Assembly: GCA_905233835.1 (NCBI GenBank)
Contig: CAJOGB010000042.1
Span: forward strand, 1 to 16,082
Origin: an uncultured Lachnospiraceae bacterium
GTDB lineage: Bacteria; Bacillota; Clostridia; Lachnospirales; Lachnospiraceae
DNA length: 16,082 nucleotides
Direction of reading: 5' to 3'
Positions 1 to 7,705 of the stretch are shown here, one piece after another; the stretch's first letter is position 1; the number at the start of each line of letters is the position of its first letter. Position numbers and translations under genes: made by a program. The notes under the pieces were generated by a model. It worked only from the letters and a program-made list of their open reading frames with translations. It did no database searches and had not been told where the DNA came from.

Positions 1-296
1 AAGACTTCTCCTTCCACCTCCACCACATAGTCATAGTAGTGTCCTTCCAAGCTTTTATCTCCGTGGTAGCACCATACACCTTTATCCAAAGGTTCCATGG
101 ACACTTCCATGGTAACGGGACTCTTATCCCCGTCATCAAAGAATCGAAGGCGTACTTCATCCGCCACGGGCGACCATAGCAAAAAATGAGCGCCCTTTTC
201 ATCCAAAAAAGCGCCCAATTTTCCGTCATAGGTATACTTCTCTTCGAATTCTTTTGAACTGTAATATTGTTTTAATTCTTTTGCAGAAGTTTTCAA
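1..296 (-). CDS. pulA: Type I pullulanase (GH13 debranching enzyme), N-terminal fragment cut by window edge
   Basis: Cytoplasmic debranching enzyme that would hydrolyse alpha-1,6 links in imported branched maltodextrins. Only the first 98 codons are visible; the gene runs off the left edge. Residues about 21-50 read YTYDGKLGAFLDEKGAHF followed by LLWSPVADEVRLRFF, the typical start of the CBM48 beta-sandwich that precedes the catalytic barrel in type I pullulanases and related branching enzymes. The catalytic domain is not visible, so the exact GH13 subfamily is inferred. The start is TTG at 296-294: the reading frame is closed by the upstream gene's own TAA only 15 bases before it, no in-frame ATG lies between, and an AAGGAAG ribosome site sits 5 bases upstream. 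It is the last visible gene of the maltodextrin operon, 15 bases after the neopullulanase stop, so co-transcription is very likely. A branching enzyme is the main alternative. Confidence 0.75.
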   Translation of the reverse strand, partial: MKTSAKELKQYYSSKEFEEKYTYDGKLGAFLDEKGAHFLLWSPVADEVRLRFFDDGDKSPVTMEVSMEPLDKGVWCYHGDKSLEGHYYDYVVEVEGEV

Positions 297-311
297 AACA
301 TCTTCCTTTTC

Positions 312-2096
312 TTACACCCGATAAATCACCACGCCCTTAGGGGCCAGTTTCTTTTTCGCAAATTTCCGGGCATATAAAATTCTTTCTTCCCCACCGACGG
401 CTACTTCCACCGGGTCCTCTCCGCAGTTTAATACCACTTTGATGATCTCATCGTCCACCAGTTTCATATACTCAATGGCACGCTTATCTTTTACATCATT
501 GGGGAAATGGAAGTTTCTGCTCTTAAAGGTAGCATGTGACTTTCGAAGCGCAATAAGTTTCTTTACTTCTTCGATCCGATCGTCATAAATACCGGATTCA
601 ATCTCATCCCACGGCATACATCTGCGGCAATCCGGATCGTGTTCTCCTTCAAGCGCCACTTCCGTTCCGTAGTAGATGCACGGACTTCCCGGCATGGTAA
701 ATAAGATTGCCAGCATCTGATAAAAGACATCCAAGTCCTTTTCCACCTTATTTATGAGACGATTGGTATCGTGAGAGTCCAAAAGGTTAAAAAGCACGTC
801 ATTTGCTTGTTGTTGATACATGGTAAAACACCGGTTGATGCTGTGTTCAAACTCGATTTTTTCCCAATGATCGAAGACAAAGTAGTTCTGAATCGCAGAT
901 GCAAGAGGATAATTCATCACCGCATCGTACTCATCCCCATAAAGCCACTGATTACTGTCATGCCAAACTTCACCAAGCAAATAAAAGTCCGGCTTCTTTT
1001 CCTTTGTCATATCACGAAGACGCTTTAAAAACTTATGGCTGATTTCATTTCCCACATCAAGGCGCAGTCCGTCGATGTCGAATTCATCCATCCAAAAAGC
1101 CACCAAATCCAATAAATACTCCTGTACCTTCGGATTTGAGGTATTTAACTTCGGCATATAGTCCGCAAAGGCAAACGAATAATATCTTCCGTCTCTGGTA
1201 TCCCGATGCGCCGTTAAGATATCTCTCCAGTTTTCATGAGAAAATACCCGCTCATCAATCATATACCAGTCGATGTACTCGGAAGTCATGCCCTTAGAAA
1301 GCACATCTTGCCATGCAAAAAAGTCGGTTCCGGTATGGTTAAACACACCGTCCAACATCACGCGAATCCCCGCCGCATGACATTTTTCCACCATGTCCCT
1401 AAGGAGCTCATTGGTTCCAAAGTGGGGATCCACCTTCTTATAGTTTTTCGTATTGTACTTATGATTACTGTCGGCTTCAAAAACCGGAGTCAAATACAAA
1501 CCGCTTACACCCAAATCCTTTAAGTAAGGAATGTGATTCATAATACCTTTTAAATCGCCGCCGTAGTAATCCCTATGGTCGGTAATCTCCTCGGACTTCC
1601 AAGGTTTTACGTTCTTTGGATTTAAAGAGGCATCTCCGTTTGCAAATCGCTCCGGGAAAATCTGATACCAAACCGTATCGTTTACCCAGGCAGGCGTTTC
1701 AAAAATATCCGCCTTATTCATCCAAGGCACGATAAAATAGGACAAATCGTTTCCTTTTTGATGAAACTCTTCCTCCGTATAAAAACCGTTTTCAAAATAG
1801 TATATTTTCTCATCGCCGCTGATAAGCTCAAAATAATACTTCAATCGCTTAAAAGGCGGGCGAAGGGTGGTGGTCCACCAAATGTGAGATTTCAATCGTT
1901 TTTTATAAACAATCTCCTCACGCATACCCTGCCACTGTTCTTTTCCGCCCATAATACCGGCCAGATAAGGATCGCCCTGTACGATAAACACGCGATCCAC
2001 ATCATAGCCCGTTTGGATATTGATGATTAAATCCTCCGGATTTAGAGCATATGCGTATTGATTTGCAGTACGATGATAAATTGCTGCAATTTCCAT
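312..2096 (-). CDS. Neopullulanase / cyclomaltodextrinase / maltogenic amylase (GH13, subfamily 20 type), intact
   Basis: Intracellular alpha-glucan hydrolase, 594 residues, the usual length for this group. It would cleave maltodextrins, cyclodextrins or pullulan fragments taken up by the adjacent ABC transporter. Residues 1 to about 125 form the family's N-terminal domain, followed by the (beta/alpha)8 barrel from about 135. All four GH13 regions are present: region I DGVFNH at 249-254, region II GLRLDVGNE at 343-351 with nucleophile D347, region III LLGEVWH at 373-379 with acid/base E376, and region IV LLDSHDT at 438-444 with D443. The G-x-RLDV-x-NE form of region II is typical of neopullulanases. 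A short C-terminal domain follows. No signal peptide is seen, so it is cytoplasmic. The start ATG at 2096-2094 has AAGGGA upstream. It is a paralogue of the broken gene just upstream; the two share DGVFNH and DFFA around region I. The exact substrate cannot be told from sequence. Confidence 0.9.
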   Translation of the reverse strand: MEIAAIYHRTANQYAYALNPEDLIINIQTGYDVDRVFIVQGDPYLAGIMGGKEQWQGMREEIVYKKRLKSHIWWTTTLRPPFKRLKYYFELISGDEKIYYFENGFYTEEEFHQKGNDLSYFIVPWMNKADIFETPAWVNDTVWYQIFPERFANGDASLNPKNVKPWKSEEITDHRDYYGGDLKGIMNHIPYLKDLGVSGLYLTPVFEADSNHKYNTKNYKKVDPHFGTNELLRDMVEKCHAAGIRVMLDGVFNHTGTDFFAWQDVLSKGMTSEYIDWYMIDERVFSHENWRDILTAHRDTRDGRYYSFAFADYMPKLNTSNPKVQEYLLDLVAFWMDEFDIDGLRLDVGNEISHKFLKRLRDMTKEKKPDFYLLGEVWHDSNQWLYGDEYDAVMNYPLASAIQNYFVFDHWEKIEFEHSINRCFTMYQQQANDVLFNLLDSHDTNRLINKVEKDLDVFYQMLAILFTMPGSPCIYYGTEVALEGEHDPDCRRCMPWDEIESGIYDDRIEEVKKLIALRKSHATFKSRNFHFPNDVKDKRAIEYMKLVDDEIIKVVLNCGEDPVEVAVGGEERILYARKFAKKKLAPKGVVIYRV

Positions 2097-2145
2097 AATT
2101 GATATCCCTTATAATCAAAACTATTGAAATCAAATGGGGGTGATT

Positions 2146-3770
2146 TTACAGAACGATTACCATCTGCGGAGCACATACAACCGGCTCTTCCAAATGTAGT
2201 GTATGTTCCCGGCTATCCGCATTGATAATCACCGTCTTCTTTTCATCATCAAAGGTTCTGGAAAAGACATAGACTTTTTCATTGTCGTCTACATATTCGG
2301 TGCGGTAAGAACCGCGTGAAAGCGCCTTTGAATTTCTTCGTATATGTATCCATCTACGACAGTATTCCTCCAACGCTCCCACATTATTCCAACCCATTGG
2401 TTTACGATAATCCGATTCGGTTTCTCCGGCGATGCCTTTTTCGTCGCCATAAAAAACGGAGGGTATTCCCGGCGCACACATCATAAAGGCAAAAGTCTTT
2501 TGATATCATGGGTATCCAAAAAATTCATCTGTGCCAACGCAACCTGTCTCGGATATCTGCGAATCATCTTTTGCATCTTGCCGTCGAATTCCGTAACGGA
2601 TAAAAGTTCTTTGGCAAAAAAGTCTTCACATATATTCGTAAATGTATAGTTCATAGTGGAATCAAACTGATCCCCCTGCAACCACACACCGGAATCTTCC
2701 CATATTTCTCCGATTAAAAAGCAATCGGATTTTTCCTCCCGAATGGCCTTTTTAAATTCACGGAAAAACTCATGATTGATTTCGTTTGCCACGTCCATTC
2801 GCCATCCGTCAATGTCGCACTCCCGAATCCAAAACCTTCCCACATCGCAGCAATACTTTACGACTTCCGGGTTTCCGGTGTTCAGCTTCGGCATGCTTGG
2901 AACATAGGCAAATGCTTCGTAATTCGGATACGGTTCCATTTGAATTGGAAAGCGAAGCTTATAAAACCAATCCACATAATTTGATTTTTCGCCCTTTTTC
3001 AATACATCCTTAAACGCAAAGAAATCGGGTCCGCAGTGATTAAATACACCATCCAAAATTATGCGGATTCCCTTCCCATGTGCCTCCTTAACAAGAGTCT
3101 TTAAATCTTCTATGGTACCGAAGCAGGGATCGATATCAAAATAATCCACCGTGTCATATTTATGACAGGAATTTGCTTTAAAAATTGGATTGATATATAT
3201 GCAATTTGCTCCCAAATCACAAATATAATCCAAATTCTTGGTAATTCCCTTTAACGTCCCGCCGTTTTTGGAACGATAGAAAATTCCATCCTTTACAATC
3301 TCCTTTTCGCTAGCCGAAATGGAACGATGTCCGTCCGCAAAACTGTCCGGAAAAATATGATACATAATCATATCCTTAGTCCATTCCGGCATGACAATCA
3401 TATCCTCTTTGCGTAAATACGGGAACTGGAAATACTCGGTTCGACTTCTGTCCATTACAGCCGTAAAACCGTATTCGCTGTAATACAGAGATTTGTTATT
3501 TTGATCCGTCAGATAAAAATAATAGCAAACTCTTGTATACTCGGTTTTTATTTCCGCTTCAAAATAGTCGAACACCCCATCCGAGCCGGACAGGTTCATC
3601 TCTGTTTCCGTTACCTTTACCACAGGGTTTACATCCACCCTGTCTCCGTAAAACAAAGTAACTTTTTTCAGATCTCCTCTTGCTGCCCTAAGGCAAATCA
3701 CAAGGGTATCCTCCTTTATCATATATGCATCTTTTGACAATGGGACATGCATAATTCCGGCAATATTCAT
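2146..3770 (-). pseudogene. GH13 neopullulanase-type glycosidase disrupted by an internal deletion/frameshift
   Basis: Reads as two overlapping open frames: 3770-2481 (429 codons) and 2484-2146 (112 codons). The first carries the N-terminal domain and most of the barrel: region I DGVFNH at 240-245, region II GWRMDVANE at 322-330 with nucleophile D326, region III IGEIW at 353-357 with E355, and the start of region IV, FLDTHD at 417-422. It then stops after HDIKRLLPL. In the second frame the homology resumes as TFAFMMCAPGIPSVFYGDE, the beta-8 segment, and runs through the C-terminal domain to a normal end. Against the intact paralogue downstream, about 14 codons plus one base (about 43 bases, estimated) are missing between HD and TFAF. 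No other lesion is seen, so inactivation is recent or is a sequence error. ATG 3770 has AAAGGA upstream and lies 19 bases after malG, so it was part of the operon. The break forms an ATGA overlap, so translation of two separate pieces cannot be fully excluded. Confidence 0.85.
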
Positions 3771-3789
3771 AATAGTTATCCTTTAGGTA

Positions 3790-4632
3790 TTATCCTTTTA
3801 CGGCTCCTCCGGTTACACCTTCCACATAGAACTTCTGCATGATAATAAACAGAATCGTAATCGGAACGGCTACCATAAGTCCGCCGCAGCAAAAGATGGT
3901 AAAGTACTGGTTAATCAAAGCTCGTTGTAACAGGTTAAACAATCCGATTGCCATGGTCCAGTCAGCGGAATTCTTTGACTTAATCATCAATCTCGCCATT
4001 ACAAAGTCCATCCAAGGAGCTAAGAACGAGCTGATAACGGTATAAACAATCATGGGTTTTGACAACGGAACCACTATCTTTGTAAAAATGGTCGCTTCCG
4101 ATGCCCCCTCTAACTTCGCAGCCTCGCGAAGAGAAGTCGGAATCGTATCAAAGAAACCTTTCAATATCAGATATCCCAATCCCGATGCTCCGGAATAGAT
4201 AATAATCAATCCAAGAGTACTATCCGTAAGACCAAGTAATTTCAACACAAAATACATGGCAATCATGGAAAGAACGCCGGGGAACATTCCCAGGATTAAA
4301 GAAAAGCTCATCAATTGCTTTCTTCCGTTAAACCGTAAGCAAGAAAAGGCATATGCTGTCATAATTACAAAAACGGACGAAATCAAACAGCAGCAAACTC
4401 CGATAAACATGGAATTCTTAAACCACGCCGGGAAATTTGCGGCAACATCCGGTCGAAAGAACAACTGGTGATAATTATCAAGTGTCCAATGCTGCGGGAA
4501 GAAATGGTTTGTATTAATTCCCTTTTCAACACTGAATGTGGTAACAAACAACCAAATAATCGGTAAAATCCAAATAAACGCAAGGATTGCAAGTACAATC
4601 TGTCTTCCGATAATCTTTCCTGTCTTCCTCAT
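3790..4632 (-). CDS. malG: Maltodextrin ABC transporter permease, MalG type
   Basis: Inner-membrane permease subunit of a carbohydrate ABC importer of the MalFGK2 kind, 280 residues, normal for MalG. About six hydrophobic segments are visible: roughly 10-33, 72-97, 108-132, 138-158, 195-215 and 243-265. The cytoplasmic EAA loop that docks on the ATPase reads LREAAKLEGASEATIFTKIV from residue 168. The C-terminus FYVEGVTGGAVKG is characteristic of MalG proteins. The ATG at 4632 shares one base with the malF stop (TAATG), and its ribosome site lies inside the last malF codons, so translation is coupled and the two permeases should be made in equal amounts. The cluster and the preceding binding protein point to malto-oligosaccharides as substrate. 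No ATPase gene accompanies it. Confidence 0.92.
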   Translation of the reverse strand: MRKTGKIIGRQIVLAILAFIWILPIIWLFVTTFSVEKGINTNHFFPQHWTLDNYHQLFFRPDVAANFPAWFKNSMFIGVCCCLISSVFVIMTAYAFSCLRFNGRKQLMSFSLILGMFPGVLSMIAMYFVLKLLGLTDSTLGLIIIYSGASGLGYLILKGFFDTIPTSLREAAKLEGASEATIFTKIVVPLSKPMIVYTVISSFLAPWMDFVMARLMIKSKNSADWTMAIGLFNLLQRALINQYFTIFCCGGLMVAVPITILFIIMQKFYVEGVTGGAVKG

Positions 4633-6056
4633 TATCTATACACCTCCTCATTGTCTCCACTGATCATTCGCGAAAACGTCAGCAGTGAAAGCGCCGCGCA
4701 GATAACAAAGGTAACAATTCCGATTACGGATGCCATCTTGTAATTGCTTTGCTCGTTTGTCAATCTAAACAACCATGTAATCAGCAGATCCACTTCTTTT
4801 GCGTTTGAATTTGCCAAAGCCATATTGGTTGTGGTGTAGTTATAAGTCAAAAGATAAATAACGTTAAAGTTGTTAATGTTGTTAATCACCGACTGAATCA
4901 GTGAAGGTCCGGTGATGAATAAAACATAGGGCATGGTAATCTTCCAGAAAATCTGGTATTTATTCGCCCCATCAATTCTTGCGGATTCAATCTGATCCGT
5001 AGGAATATTCATTAAAATACCCGTTGCAACCAACATTTGATAAGGAACACCTACCCAAATATTAACTAAAATAATGGTAACGTGTGCCCAGCCCGGCTGC
5101 GATAAAAATGGTATGTAAGCCGCACTTTCCGGCAAAAGGCCTGCATTTTTGAACATATTAAGTATGCCCGTACTTTCACAAAAGGAATTAACGATTCCGT
5201 AATCTCCAAACATCTTACTAATCAAAAGAAGTGATACGAACTGAGGAATACCGATTGTGATTACAAAAAGTGTTCTCCACAGTCCCTTTGCCATCGTATG
5301 TTCATGATTGATAAACTGTGCCAAAAGGATTCCACCGATAAAGGTAGTTACAGTGGCAAGGACAGCCCACAGCAAGGTCCATGCAAGAACTCTTACAAAC
5401 GCATATCCAAATGTAATGGTCTGGCTGTTTGTAAACAAAGAAATAAAGTTCTTGATTCCAACCCAAGTAAACAGATAGGTTGGCGGCTGATGATTCTCGT
5501 CATAATTCGTAAAAGCGATACATACCATAAAAATAATCGGTATGACGTTCATTAGAATGACTCCTAAGCTCGGAAGTGTCAAAAGTGTAATATGAAAGTT
5601 CTCATTTTTAAAACTGATAAGATCATCTTTAAAACTGTTGATATGCTTACCCTCTTTTTCCATTTTCTGAAGACGATAAACAGCGTTCATATTACTGATG
5701 TACAATACAATAAATGCGACAATAATCAATACACCGATGATTCCATAAAGCAAAATCAACAAAGAATTATCATAATCATTTACCGTTTTTTTCATTGTAA
5801 GAGCATCAAATATCTCTTCTCGTTGAACCGTTCCCAAAGTGTTTAACTTTGCCATGTACGGTGCAAACACATTAATAACAGAAGCGATAACACCCACTTC
5901 CAAAAGAGTCATTAAGATAGCTCGGGCAAACTGTCTTCTTCCGAAGTATCCTGCACCCATAATCACAAGAGACAACTTGACCCAGATATCTCCTTTTGCC
6001 GTCGCCTCGCCAAACCCTTTTAAATTATTTCCGATTTTTTTGAAAAAATTTCCCAT
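4632..6056 (-). CDS. malF: Maltodextrin ABC transporter permease, MalF type
   Basis: Membrane permease partner of MalG in the maltodextrin importer, 474 residues. The N-terminal extension (about 1-155) holds two extra hydrophobic segments, roughly 43-65 and 98-121, joined by a charged stretch, as in MalF/MdxF proteins. The core permease follows from about 157, with segments near 157-182, 222-248, 263-281, 323-348, 374-392 and 441-464. The EAA loop reads IESARIDGANKYQIFWKITM at 356-375. The family-typical FTWVGIKNF occurs at 195-203. It sits 85 bases after malE, with an intervening stem-loop, and overlaps malG by one base. AAAGGGA precedes the ATG at 6056. Maltodextrin as substrate is inferred from the neighbouring GH13 genes and the MalE-like binding protein. 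Confidence 0.92.
   Translation of the reverse strand: MGNFFKKIGNNLKGFGEATAKGDIWVKLSLVIMGAGYFGRRQFARAILMTLLEVGVIASVINVFAPYMAKLNTLGTVQREEIFDALTMKKTVNDYDNSLLILLYGIIGVLIIVAFIVLYISNMNAVYRLQKMEKEGKHINSFKDDLISFKNENFHITLLTLPSLGVILMNVIPIIFMVCIAFTNYDENHQPPTYLFTWVGIKNFISLFTNSQTITFGYAFVRVLAWTLLWAVLATVTTFIGGILLAQFINHEHTMAKGLWRTLFVITIGIPQFVSLLLISKMFGDYGIVNSFCESTGILNMFKNAGLLPESAAYIPFLSQPGWAHVTIILVNIWVGVPYQMLVATGILMNIPTDQIESARIDGANKYQIFWKITMPYVLFITGPSLIQSVINNINNFNVIYLLTYNYTTTNMALANSNAKEVDLLITWLFRLTNEQSNYKMASVIGIVTFVICAALSLLTFSRMISGDNEEVYR
4641..4649 (-). promoter_or_regulatory. Strong ribosome binding site of malG inside the malF 3' end
   Basis: On the minus strand GAGGAGGTG lies 8 bases before the malG ATG and at the same time encodes E-E-V of the malF C-terminus (NEEVYR). 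Together with the TAATG stop/start overlap at 4634-4630 this is a clear translational-coupling arrangement. Confidence 0.85.
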
Positions 6057-6080
6057 ATGGTTTCCCTTTTACTTAAAAAT

Positions 6081-6109
6081 TACTCACGGGCATGACCTGC
6101 CCGTGAGTA
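6081..6109 (-). terminator. Perfect 12-bp stem-loop between malE and malF (attenuating terminator or mRNA-stabilising hairpin)
   Basis: Arms 6081-6092 and 6098-6109 are perfectly complementary (12 bp, loop of 5), GC-rich in the middle, and followed on the minus strand by ATTTTTAAG. The short U run resembles a weak intrinsic terminator. Its place just after the binding-protein gene fits partial termination or protection of the malE message, giving more MalE than permease. The function is inferred; the structure is directly visible. Confidence 0.8.
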
Positions 6110-6141
6110 TAAATTAGTGAAATAAGAAGCAGTTCTGTTTA

Positions 6142-7422
6142 TTATTCCGCATCAGCAGGCTGAGTAATACCTGCTACAGCATCATCAAGAACCTGCTGGC
6201 TAACTTTGCCATCAACAATGTTCTTTCCAAGAGCTGCTGCCGGCTCCCAATACTTGCCGCCAACTCTCTGAAGCTGAGCATACTGTGACTGTTCAGCAAG
6301 TGCTGAAAGCGCCGGAGAAGAAGCGTTCTTTAAAGCCTCGGTATTAGAAGGGCCCTCACCTGTTGCTGCATAAACTGCTTCCTGAGAAGAAGCCTGTGTT
6401 AAGTACTCAGTTAAAAGCATAGCCCATCCGGTGTTCTTTGAATATGCATTTACACCCATGAACTTGTATCCTGAGTATGAATTCATCTGTTTAGCTTCAC
6501 CATTTACTTCAAATGTAGGAAGTTTTGTTGCTGCATATCCGTCACCAAATACTTCAGCAACTTTCTTATCATTCCATGTTCCTGATACATAAGCAGCGAT
6601 TTTTCCGTCTGCTAACTGAGCTAAGAAGTCATCATTTCCGTAGCTCTTGAATGCCTTTGAAGCACAAATCTTCTGTAAAGACTCAGCACAAGCTAAACCT
6701 GTTTCGGAATTCCAATCGCAAGTATTTGACTGGTCTTCGTTCTCTTCAAGTGTGCATCCTGCACCTTTGAAGAAACCATATAAGTACCAAGCGTTTGAAA
6801 CTTCGCAACCAACCTCTTTACCAAGTTCCTCTGCCTTAGCAGTAAGAGCTTCCCAAGAAGCTACATCCTCTTCTGAAAGAATGGATGAATCATAGTAAAG
6901 GAAGTATCCGTTAGAAGCTGTGAACGGATAAGCATACTGTTTTCCGTTGTACTGTCCTGCTTCAACAGTAGCTGCTGTATCTGTTTCATTCATGTCATAT
7001 GTGTACTGAGCTGCTACTTCGTTAAGAGCACCTGCTTTTACCAAAGCTTCCAACTGATCATCCGGGAACACGAATACATCAGCTGCTGCTTCAACGTCCT
7101 CTAAAACTCTGTCCTTCATGTCTGCTTCGGAAACAGCACCGATTGTAATATTGAAGTCAACATCCGGATACTGAGCTTCGAAATTATCGCAAAGCTCCTT
7201 CATTACCTTCTGGTATTCTTCTGTTTCGGAACACCAAAGAGTAAGATCCACGGTACCTTCTGTAGAAGCAATCAAATTAGCGATTGCATCATCAGATGAC
7301 GCTTCTTTTGTTTCTTCGGAAGTTTCTGTAGTTGTGCTACTCTCTTCCTTGCTACCGCATCCTGCAAATGCTGTAATAGCCATTGCAGATGCAAGTAATA
7401 CTGCCAAAACTTTTTTCTTCAT
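6142..7422 (-). CDS. malE: Maltose/maltodextrin-binding lipoprotein of the ABC transporter
   Basis: Extracellular solute-binding protein (family 1), 426 residues, anchored by lipid and delivering malto-oligosaccharides to MalFG. The signal peptide MKKKVLAVLLASAMAITAFA is followed by the lipobox FAGC with lipidated C22, then a Ser/Thr/Glu-rich tether at 24-45. The binding domain begins near 56. The segment YAYPFTASNGYFLYYD at 163-178 and the GTWND motif at 281-285 are typical of maltose-binding proteins of this group. Besides C22 there are seven cysteines (64, 78, 206, 223, 235, 245, 253). The frame stays open upstream to 7614, but the start at 7422 is chosen because it gives a clean lipoprotein signal, has an AGAAGGGAG ribosome site 10 bases away, and lies downstream of the promoter and operator sites. 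It is the first gene of the operon. Confidence 0.93.
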   Translation of the reverse strand: MKKKVLAVLLASAMAITAFAGCGSKEESSTTTETSEETKEASSDDAIANLIASTEGTVDLTLWCSETEEYQKVMKELCDNFEAQYPDVDFNITIGAVSEADMKDRVLEDVEAAADVFVFPDDQLEALVKAGALNEVAAQYTYDMNETDTAATVEAGQYNGKQYAYPFTASNGYFLYYDSSILSEEDVASWEALTAKAEELGKEVGCEVSNAWYLYGFFKGAGCTLEENEDQSNTCDWNSETGLACAESLQKICASKAFKSYGNDDFLAQLADGKIAAYVSGTWNDKKVAEVFGDGYAATKLPTFEVNGEAKQMNSYSGYKFMGVNAYSKNTGWAMLLTEYLTQASSQEAVYAATGEGPSNTEALKNASSPALSALAEQSQYAQLQRVGGKYWEPAAALGKNIVDGKVSQQVLDDAVAGITQPADAE

Positions 7423-7446
7423 TTGTTTTGATCTCCCTTCTTTTCC

Positions 7447-7461
7447 CCCGATTCTTTCGGG
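7447..7461 (-). other. Small GC-rich hairpin in the malE leader
   Basis: CCCGA at 7447-7451 pairs with TCGGG at 7457-7461 around a 5-base loop. It lies in the predicted 5' untranslated region, just upstream of the malE ribosome site. On the plus strand it is followed by TTTTG, but nothing is known to be transcribed towards it there. It may only affect mRNA stability; a chance match is possible. Confidence 0.35.
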
Positions 7462-7483
7462 TTTTGTAACAAATACGATTTTC

Positions 7484-7499
7484 TTGGTAACGTTTCCAA
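7484..7499. promoter_or_regulatory. Operator-like palindrome (LacI-type / cre-like) in the malE leader
   Basis: The minus strand reads TTGGAAACGTTACCAA, a 16-base dyad centred on CG with seven of eight symmetric pairs matching. The central AACGTT and the CG centre are the hallmark of LacI-family operators. The same bases also fit the CcpA catabolite site consensus WTGNAANCGNWNNCW in full. Relative to the predicted start of transcription it lies about 40-50 bases downstream, where a bound protein would block elongation. The likely ligand is the divergent LacI-type regulator or CcpA; the sequence alone cannot decide. Confidence 0.7.
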
Positions 7500-7509
7500 C
7501 TGTTTCCAA
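7492..7509. repeat. Direct repeat of operator half-site, period 10 bp
   Basis: GTTTCCAA occurs at 7492-7499, as the right arm of the palindrome, and again at 7502-7509. The spacing is one helical turn, which would put both half-sites on the same DNA face. Confidence 0.55.
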
Positions 7510-7518
7510 AAAAATTTC

Positions 7519-7533
7519 GCAACCTTTCGTTGC
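7519..7533. repeat. Inverted repeat near the malE transcription start
   Basis: GCAAC (7519-7523) and GTTGC (7529-7533) form a 5-bp dyad with a 5-base spacer, placed a few bases downstream of the predicted malE start of transcription. It could be a second regulator site or a small leader hairpin. Confidence 0.4.
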
Positions 7534-7542
7534 TATGAGTTC

Positions 7543-7571
7543 AATATACACCCCTTTATTTCGAAAATCAA
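7543..7571 (-). promoter_or_regulatory. Predicted sigma-A promoter of the malE operon
   Basis: On the minus strand TTGATT (7571-7566) and TATATT (7548-7543) are separated by exactly 17 bases, a good vegetative promoter. Transcription would start near 7536, giving a leader of about 115 bases before malE that contains the operator-like sites. The call rests on consensus match and position only. Confidence 0.65.
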
Positions 7572-7584
7572 CCGAATATTTTCG
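7562..7584. repeat. Inverted repeat overlapping the malE -35 box
   Basis: CGAAAAT (7562-7568) and ATTTTCG (7578-7584) form a perfect 7-bp dyad with a 9-base spacer. The left arm overlaps the -35 hexamer at 7566-7571, so a protein bound here would directly affect polymerase. It does not have the compact CG-centred form of the 7484-7499 site. Confidence 0.4.
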
Positions 7585-7705
7585 TATTTTTTGATTTTTG
7601 TGTATATTCGACAATACAAATGGCGATTTTTTGTGCTAATCATAGAATTTATTTTCGTAAACTTTCGCAATTTTATAGTTTGTATTATTATAGTGGAGGA
7701 AGAAA

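Noticed and set aside
7463..7473. TTTGTAACAAA odd palindrome in the malE leader as an operator
   Set aside because: AT-rich 5-bp arms around one base are common by chance in such a region, and it lacks the CG centre of LacI-type sites.
7423..7614. Upstream extension of the malE reading frame by 64 codons
   Set aside because: It would place the lipoprotein signal in the middle of the protein and translate through the promoter, operator and hairpin. The start at 7422 has a ribosome site and a proper signal peptide.
7683..7691. TATTAT as -10 box of the regulator promoter
   Set aside because: No acceptable -35 hexamer lies 16-18 bases upstream, so it is not listed as a promoter.
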